Origin: Nitrosomonas eutropha
Lineage (GTDB): Bacteria; Pseudomonadota; Gammaproteobacteria; Burkholderiales; Nitrosomonadaceae
Direction: 5' to 3'
DNA: 11,181 nucleotides
Assembly (NCBI GenBank): GCA_014584635.1
Contig: JACTML010000102.1
Location: forward strand, 1-11,181
Position numbers and translations under genes: made by a program. The notes below the pieces were generated by a model. The model was not told the DNA's origin. It was given only the letters and a program-made list of their open reading frames with translations, and made no database searches. Positions 8,374 through 11,181 of the stretch are shown piece by piece. Positions within the stretch are counted from its first letter, which is position 1; every line of letters starts with the position of its first letter.

Positions 8374-9018
8374 TCAACTGGCTCCAACATTAAAATATTC
8401 ACGGGCACTGCGCATCTGGTCAATGCGGGTCAACAGCAGGTCAAGATCGGCAATATTGTGTGCCAGATCAATATGCTCGCTGTTCACGATCATCACGGGC
8501 GCCCGGTCATACTCGTGAAAAAACTGCATGTAACGCTCTGCCAGACGTCGCAGATAGTCCTCTGATATAGACTGTTCCAAAGCATTACCACGTTGATGAA
8601 TCCGCTTGATGAGCACTTCAGGAGCAACCTGCAAATAGATCACCAGATCCGGTACCGGCGCCTCAAAAGGTATTTGTTCACGGATTTGTTGATATAGCTT
8701 GCGCTCGATTCCACTTAACGCCACATCAGCAAACAGCTGCCCTTTTTCAAACAAAAAATCACTGACCACCGAATGCGCGAAAGTATTTTCTTCTTTTATC
8801 GCCTGCAACTGCTGTTTACGCTGCAGCAAAAAAAACAGCTGGGTTGACAGAGCATGCCGGGCAATATCTTCATAAAATTTTGCCAGAAAGGGATTAGTCT
8901 CCGGCTGCTCCAGCACCAGCGAACAATTCAGGCGGGTCGCCATATTGCGGGCAAGACTGGTTTTACCTGCTCCAATCGGGCCTTCAACGACAATATAGCG
9001 ACAGCGTTCCAGATTCAT
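8374..9018 (-). CDS. Deoxynucleoside kinase (deoxyguanosine/deoxyadenosine kinase-like)
   Basis: This is a P-loop kinase of the dNK family, expected to phosphorylate deoxynucleosides for nucleotide salvage. With the chosen start the protein has 214 residues. It shows the Walker A GPIGAGKT (13-20), the QPETNPFL substrate-site region (38-45), SDFLFEKGQLFA (86-97) with the probable catalytic Asp87, DLVIYLQV before the lid, and an arginine-rich lid segment containing RIHQRGNALEQ. The frame is open upstream to a TTG at 9066, but the ATG at 9018 forms an ATGA overlap with the folK stop (9018-9015) and gives the usual length, so I prefer it. A second ATG at 9033 is less likely. It lies between folK and panB. 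Substrate preference (dG, dA or dC) cannot be read from the sequence. Confidence 0.88.
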   Translation of the reverse strand: MNLERCRYIVVEGPIGAGKTSLARNMATRLNCSLVLEQPETNPFLAKFYEDIARHALSTQLFFLLQRKQQLQAIKEENTFAHSVVSDFLFEKGQLFADVALSGIERKLYQQIREQIPFEAPVPDLVIYLQVAPEVLIKRIHQRGNALEQSISEDYLRRLAERYMQFFHEYDRAPVMIVNSEHIDLAHNIADLDLLLTRIDQMRSAREYFNVGAS

Positions 9019-9521
9019 GCTGACGCGATACATTCTAATGATTGTTCGCTGCAGGCAACCAGACAATCAGCTACCCGACCTTTTCCCGGAATCACGCAAT
9101 CAGCTGCAATTTCCAGCAGCGGTTGCAGTACAAAAGCACGTTCATGCATCCGTGGATGCGGCAACACGAGTTTTGCATCACTCTGCTGCAGGTCTTCAAA
9201 CAACAAAATATCCAGATCGAGCGTACGCGGCGCATTGGGGAACGTACGCATCCGACCGCAGGCACACTCTATTTCCAGCAGCGCATCAAGCAGGCGACAA
9301 GGCGTCAGCTTCGTTTCCATCTGCACAACCGCATTGATAAAATCAGGCTGATTGGTATTGCCCATCGGAGCAGTCCGATAAAGCGAAGAACGTTTGATCA
9401 GACGTGAATGTTCCAGTCCGGTCAACAATAATATTCCGCGTCTGATCTGCGACAGAGGATTGTCCAGATTACTGCCCAGAGCAATAAAAACCCGGTTGTC
9501 GGGTTCAAAATCAAATGTCAT
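9015..9521 (-). CDS. folK: 2-amino-4-hydroxy-6-hydroxymethyldihydropteridine pyrophosphokinase
   Basis: HPPK transfers pyrophosphate from ATP to 6-hydroxymethyl-7,8-dihydropterin, just before dihydropteroate synthase in folate synthesis. The 168-residue product has IALGSNL (13-19), YRTAPMGNTNQPDFINAVV (48-66), the signature RTLDLDILLF (99-108) with the Mg ligands Asp102 and Asp104, and LPHPRMHERAFVLQPL (120-135). The ATG at 9521 has a strong ribosome binding site AGGAG (9527-9531) and overlaps the stop of the pcnB C-terminal frame as ATGA (9521-9518). This independent ribosome binding site matters because the upstream pcnB frame is broken, so folK need not rely on coupling. Its own stop overlaps the kinase start. 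Confidence 0.96.
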   Translation of the reverse strand: MTFDFEPDNRVFIALGSNLDNPLSQIRRGILLLTGLEHSRLIKRSSLYRTAPMGNTNQPDFINAVVQMETKLTPCRLLDALLEIECACGRMRTFPNAPRTLDLDILLFEDLQQSDAKLVLPHPRMHERAFVLQPLLEIAADCVIPGKGRVADCLVACSEQSLECIASA

Positions 9522-9931
9522 GAAATCTCCTGATGAACGGGAGATGCTGCCGGGGTGCTTTCCGGTTTACTGGTACGGCGGCGTTTTCTGCGGCGTTTCG
9601 TCGGTGCATCTTTCAACAGCATCGTTTCTCGAACAGCATTATCAGCGTTTTTGAACGTTTGCCACCATTGTCCCAGTTCCGCATCAATTTCTCCGCTTTC
9701 GCACCGCAGTAACATGAAATCGTAGGCAGCAGAAAAATGCGCATGCTCCAGCAAACGAAACGGCTTACGACCGGCACGCGCCAAAAACCTTGGCTGCATA
9801 GACCAGATATCAAAAATAACGCCGTCATGTCTGCGCGGAATAGCCAATCGACGACGTTGAGCTGCCAGAACATCTCCCATTGCTCTATGCAATGCAGGAA
9901 TATTTTTTTCACCTGCTTTGTACCCGCTCAT
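9518..9931 (-). CDS. pcnB: C-terminal fragment of poly(A) polymerase I, out of frame
   Basis: The 137 codons encode the tail of PcnB, not a separate protein family. IPALHRAMGDVL (11-22) and LAIPRR (29-34) align with the end of the body domain. DIWSMQPRF (41-49), KPFRLLEHAHFSAAYDFMLLR (56-76) and CESGEIDAELGQWW (77-90) are typical of betaproteobacterial PcnB. A basic KRRRKRRR tract (112-119) fits the RNA-binding tail. The nominal ATG at 9931 lies inside the preceding frame and has no Shine-Dalgarno sequence, so independent translation is doubtful. The frame is +1 relative to the upstream piece. It ends in an ATGA overlap with folK, as an intact pcnB would. Confidence 0.8.
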   Translation of the reverse strand: MSGYKAGEKNIPALHRAMGDVLAAQRRRLAIPRRHDGVIFDIWSMQPRFLARAGRKPFRLLEHAHFSAAYDFMLLRCESGEIDAELGQWWQTFKNADNAVRETMLLKDAPTKRRRKRRRTSKPESTPAASPVHQEIS

Positions 9932-10820
9932 CTGTATTTTTTAGCGCCAGGGAAATGAACCGTTCACCCAGTGGCTGTTCCAGAATGACATCCAGCAGGG
10001 GGAGCAATCCGTGATGCAGACCGCGTGCACGCAGATCCATCACTGCTGTCAATGCATGACCGGAAAACAGCAGCTTTAGCATTTCATCAAACAAACGTGC
10101 TGCCGGCACGTTCAACAACAGCGGCGCCAGATCACCAATAGGCGCGGCCGTCCGGTCATCAATCTGAATGTTCAGCTTGGCGGCAAGACGTACAGCCCGC
10201 AGCATCCGCACCGGATCTTCCCGGTAACGTTGTTCAGGCTCGCCGATGATACACAGCCGCTTTGCCATGACATCCTCAAAGCCATTCAGATAATCAATAA
10301 TCTCTTCTGTGGCCGGGTTGTAAAACAAGGCATTGATAGTAAAGTCGCGACGCCTGACATCCTCTTCCTGGCTACCAAAAAAATTATCATGCAATAATCG
10401 TCCGGTCGCATCGATATAAGCATACTTCTTGCCGGATTGCAGCAGATCATCCGTTGCCTTGCCACGAAAAGTGGATACTTCCACTGTTTCTCCCTTGCTG
10501 ATCACGTGTACCAGCCGGAAACGGCGACCGATAATACGCGAATGACGGAAGACCGCGCGCACCTGCTCAGGCGTGGCATCAGTAGCAATATCGTAATCCT
10601 TGGGTTTCAGCCCCAGCAGCAGGTCACGCACGGCCCCTCCCACAATATAGGCAGAATAACCTGCCTGCTGCAGAGTCAAGGCAACTTTCAGCGAACCGGA
10701 ACTGATGCTGTCGCGTGAAATTCCGTGCCGCTCACACGCAATTGCCCGGAATGCCGGAGCAGCTGCGACAGGAGCGGTAGAACCGAAGGAAAAAAGATGA
10801 TGCAGAAATTTACGGATCAT
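9909..10820 (-). CDS. pcnB: Poly(A) polymerase I, N-terminal catalytic part (truncated)
   Basis: PcnB adds poly(A) to RNA 3' ends and so marks them for decay. With the ATG at 10820 this frame encodes 303 residues. It has GGAVRD (61-66), the catalytic pair Asp75/Asp77 in DYD, a likely third carboxylate Glu114, RRRDFTINAL (156-165) and EDPVRMLRAVRLAAKL (201-216). RIIGRRFRLVHV (95-106) is the signature that separates poly(A) polymerases from CCA-adding enzymes. A TTG at 10832 could add four residues, but MIRKFL is a normal PcnB start. After NTDERVQ the frame ends almost at once at a TGA (9911-9909), where full-length proteins continue with the body and leg domains. The nucleotidyltransferase core is intact, but the truncated product is probably unstable or altered in RNA binding. 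Confidence 0.85.
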   Translation of the reverse strand: MIRKFLHHLFSFGSTAPVAAAPAFRAIACERHGISRDSISSGSLKVALTLQQAGYSAYIVGGAVRDLLLGLKPKDYDIATDATPEQVRAVFRHSRIIGRRFRLVHVISKGETVEVSTFRGKATDDLLQSGKKYAYIDATGRLLHDNFFGSQEEDVRRRDFTINALFYNPATEEIIDYLNGFEDVMAKRLCIIGEPEQRYREDPVRMLRAVRLAAKLNIQIDDRTAAPIGDLAPLLLNVPAARLFDEMLKLLFSGHALTAVMDLRARGLHHGLLPLLDVILEQPLGERFISLALKNTDERVQSR

Positions 10821-10832
10821 GCCTGGATGCAA

Positions 10833-10947
10833 TACCTGTGAACGGCAAATTATACACTTGGTAACAAATTAGACTCTGATCAAACAACAGCTCACAAAAG
10901 AAAATTAACCGGACCCTACAAAAGGATCTCAAACCCTGTTTAAGGCA
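10833..10947. other. Intergenic region between clsB and pcnB
   Basis: This 115-base AT-rich gap follows the cardiolipin synthase stop and precedes pcnB on the same strand. Besides the TATAAT box there is a weak hairpin on the minus strand: GATCC (10928-10924) with GGGTC (10916-10912), one G-T pair, loop TTTTGTA, followed by a short T-rich stretch. It might weakly terminate clsB transcription. No open frame of note is present. Confidence 0.3.
10849..10854 (-). promoter_or_regulatory. Candidate -10 box of the pcnB-folK-kinase-panB-panC operon
   Basis: On the minus strand this reads TATAAT, a perfect sigma-70 -10 hexamer. A start of transcription about 7 bases downstream (near 10842) would leave a leader of about 22 bases before the pcnB ATG at 10820. 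No good -35 hexamer lies 16-18 bases upstream and there is no extended TGn, so the call rests on the -10 box and its position only. Confidence 0.4.
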
Positions 10948-11181
10948 TTAATCCCGATGGTATCCCAGTAACCCCCACACGACCCGGATAAAGTAATAAC
11001 TGATCCAGTTCAACGAGCGCTTAAACCGTGATCGTTTTTTCCAGGCACGCTGCAACACAGGATAAGAAACAGCCAATTTCCGTTGCAAGCTACTCTGCAG
11101 CTCTGTTGCAAAAGTCCGGTCCAGAATAATGACATTGGCCTCGCGCGCCAGTAACAAGCTGAATGGATCGATATTGGAAGA
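10948..11181 (-). CDS. clsB: Cardiolipin synthase ClsB-like, C-terminal end (partial)
   Basis: The frame is open to the right window edge and encodes the last 77 residues of a phospholipase D superfamily protein. It begins inside the second HKD region, SSNIDPFSLLLAREANVII, where the Asn and the Ser/Asp positions fit the HxK(x)4D-downstream GSSNxDP element of cardiolipin synthases. The rest is a basic, aromatic tail (WKKRSRFKRSLNW and YYFIRVVWGLLGY) of the kind that lies against the inner membrane. The His-Lys-Asp catalytic residues lie outside the window. The assignment to ClsB rather than ClsA is based on the short tail and lack of a following hydrophobic pair, and is less sure than the family. 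The product would make cardiolipin from phosphatidylglycerol. Confidence 0.75.
   Translation of the reverse strand, partial: SSNIDPFSLLLAREANVIILDRTFATELQSSLQRKLAVSYPVLQRAWKKRSRFKRSLNWISYYFIRVVWGLLGYHRD

Larger units (their letters stand above)
9518..10820 (-). pseudogene. pcnB: Disrupted poly(A) polymerase locus with internal out-of-frame deletion
   Basis: This entry spans both pcnB pieces. The two frames overlap by 23 bases and differ by +1. Placed against remembered full-length PcnB sequences, the upstream piece stops matching at NTDERVQ and the downstream piece starts matching at KAGEKNIPALH. About 27-28 residues, including the usual PxFLFAxLxW helix, are absent. A deletion length leaving remainder 2 on division by 3 (for example 80, 83 or 86 bases) explains both the loss and the frame change. 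One inserted or removed base could restore the frame but not the missing residues. Whether the strain truly carries this or the assembly lost a segment cannot be decided here. Confidence 0.65.

Noticed and set aside
8068..8565. A 165-codon + strand frame opposite panB and the deoxynucleoside kinase gene
   Set aside because: It crosses two clear minus-strand genes and has low-information, His/Gln-rich sequence; other long + strand frames at 8854-9407 are rejected for the same reason.
9900..9935. Programmed ribosomal frameshift joining the two pcnB frames, suggested by AGGTGA followed by seven A
   Set aside because: The A-run lies after the stop codon of the first frame, so slippage there comes too late, and a frameshift would not restore the missing body-domain residues.

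Overview
The window reads as ordinary core chromosome of a betaproteobacterium. The best guess is a Nitrosomonas-like ammonia oxidiser, judging by eye from the roughly 50% GC, the betaproteobacterial form of the proteins (for example the PanC FVNRLQF motif and the Orn [10 protein letters not shown] motif) and the gene order. The genus is an inference and was not tested. I saw no insertion sequence, phage gene, CRISPR array, tRNA or rRNA, and no sign of an undescribed multi-gene system.

Layout. At the left edge a possible C-terminal scrap of a + strand gene (1-72) is followed by an exported FKBP-type prolyl isomerase (250-714, +). It converges on a three-gene minus-strand unit, read from 3399 down to 876: a membrane M48/Ste24-type metalloprotease, a pterin-4a-carbinolamine dehydratase (phhB) and the ribosome-assembly GTPase rsgA. 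Both junctions in this unit are 4-base stop/start overlaps (ATGA, then TTGA), so the genes are probably co-transcribed and translationally coupled. Divergently from it run orn (oligoribonuclease, 3555-4100) and an 851-residue alpha-glucan phosphorylase of the DUF3417 type (4136-6691).

The right half is a second tight minus-strand operon, read from 10820 down to 6719: pcnB (poly(A) polymerase I), folK, a deoxynucleoside kinase, panB and panC. The folK/kinase junction is an ATGA overlap, folK also overlaps the end of the pcnB remnant by ATGA, and the two remaining gaps are 3 and 8 bases. PanB uses a folate one-carbon donor and PanC completes pantothenate, so folate and coenzyme A precursor synthesis are linked here with nucleotide salvage and RNA turnover. 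Beyond a 115-base gap, the C-terminus of a ClsB-type cardiolipin synthase enters from the right edge.

The one real anomaly is pcnB. The catalytic part (ending at 9909) and the C-terminal part (9931-9518) lie in different frames. By comparison with remembered family sequences, about 27-28 residues of the body domain between them are missing. This looks like an out-of-frame deletion of roughly 80-86 bases rather than a one-base error, leaving a probable pseudogene or truncated enzyme at the head of an otherwise intact operon.
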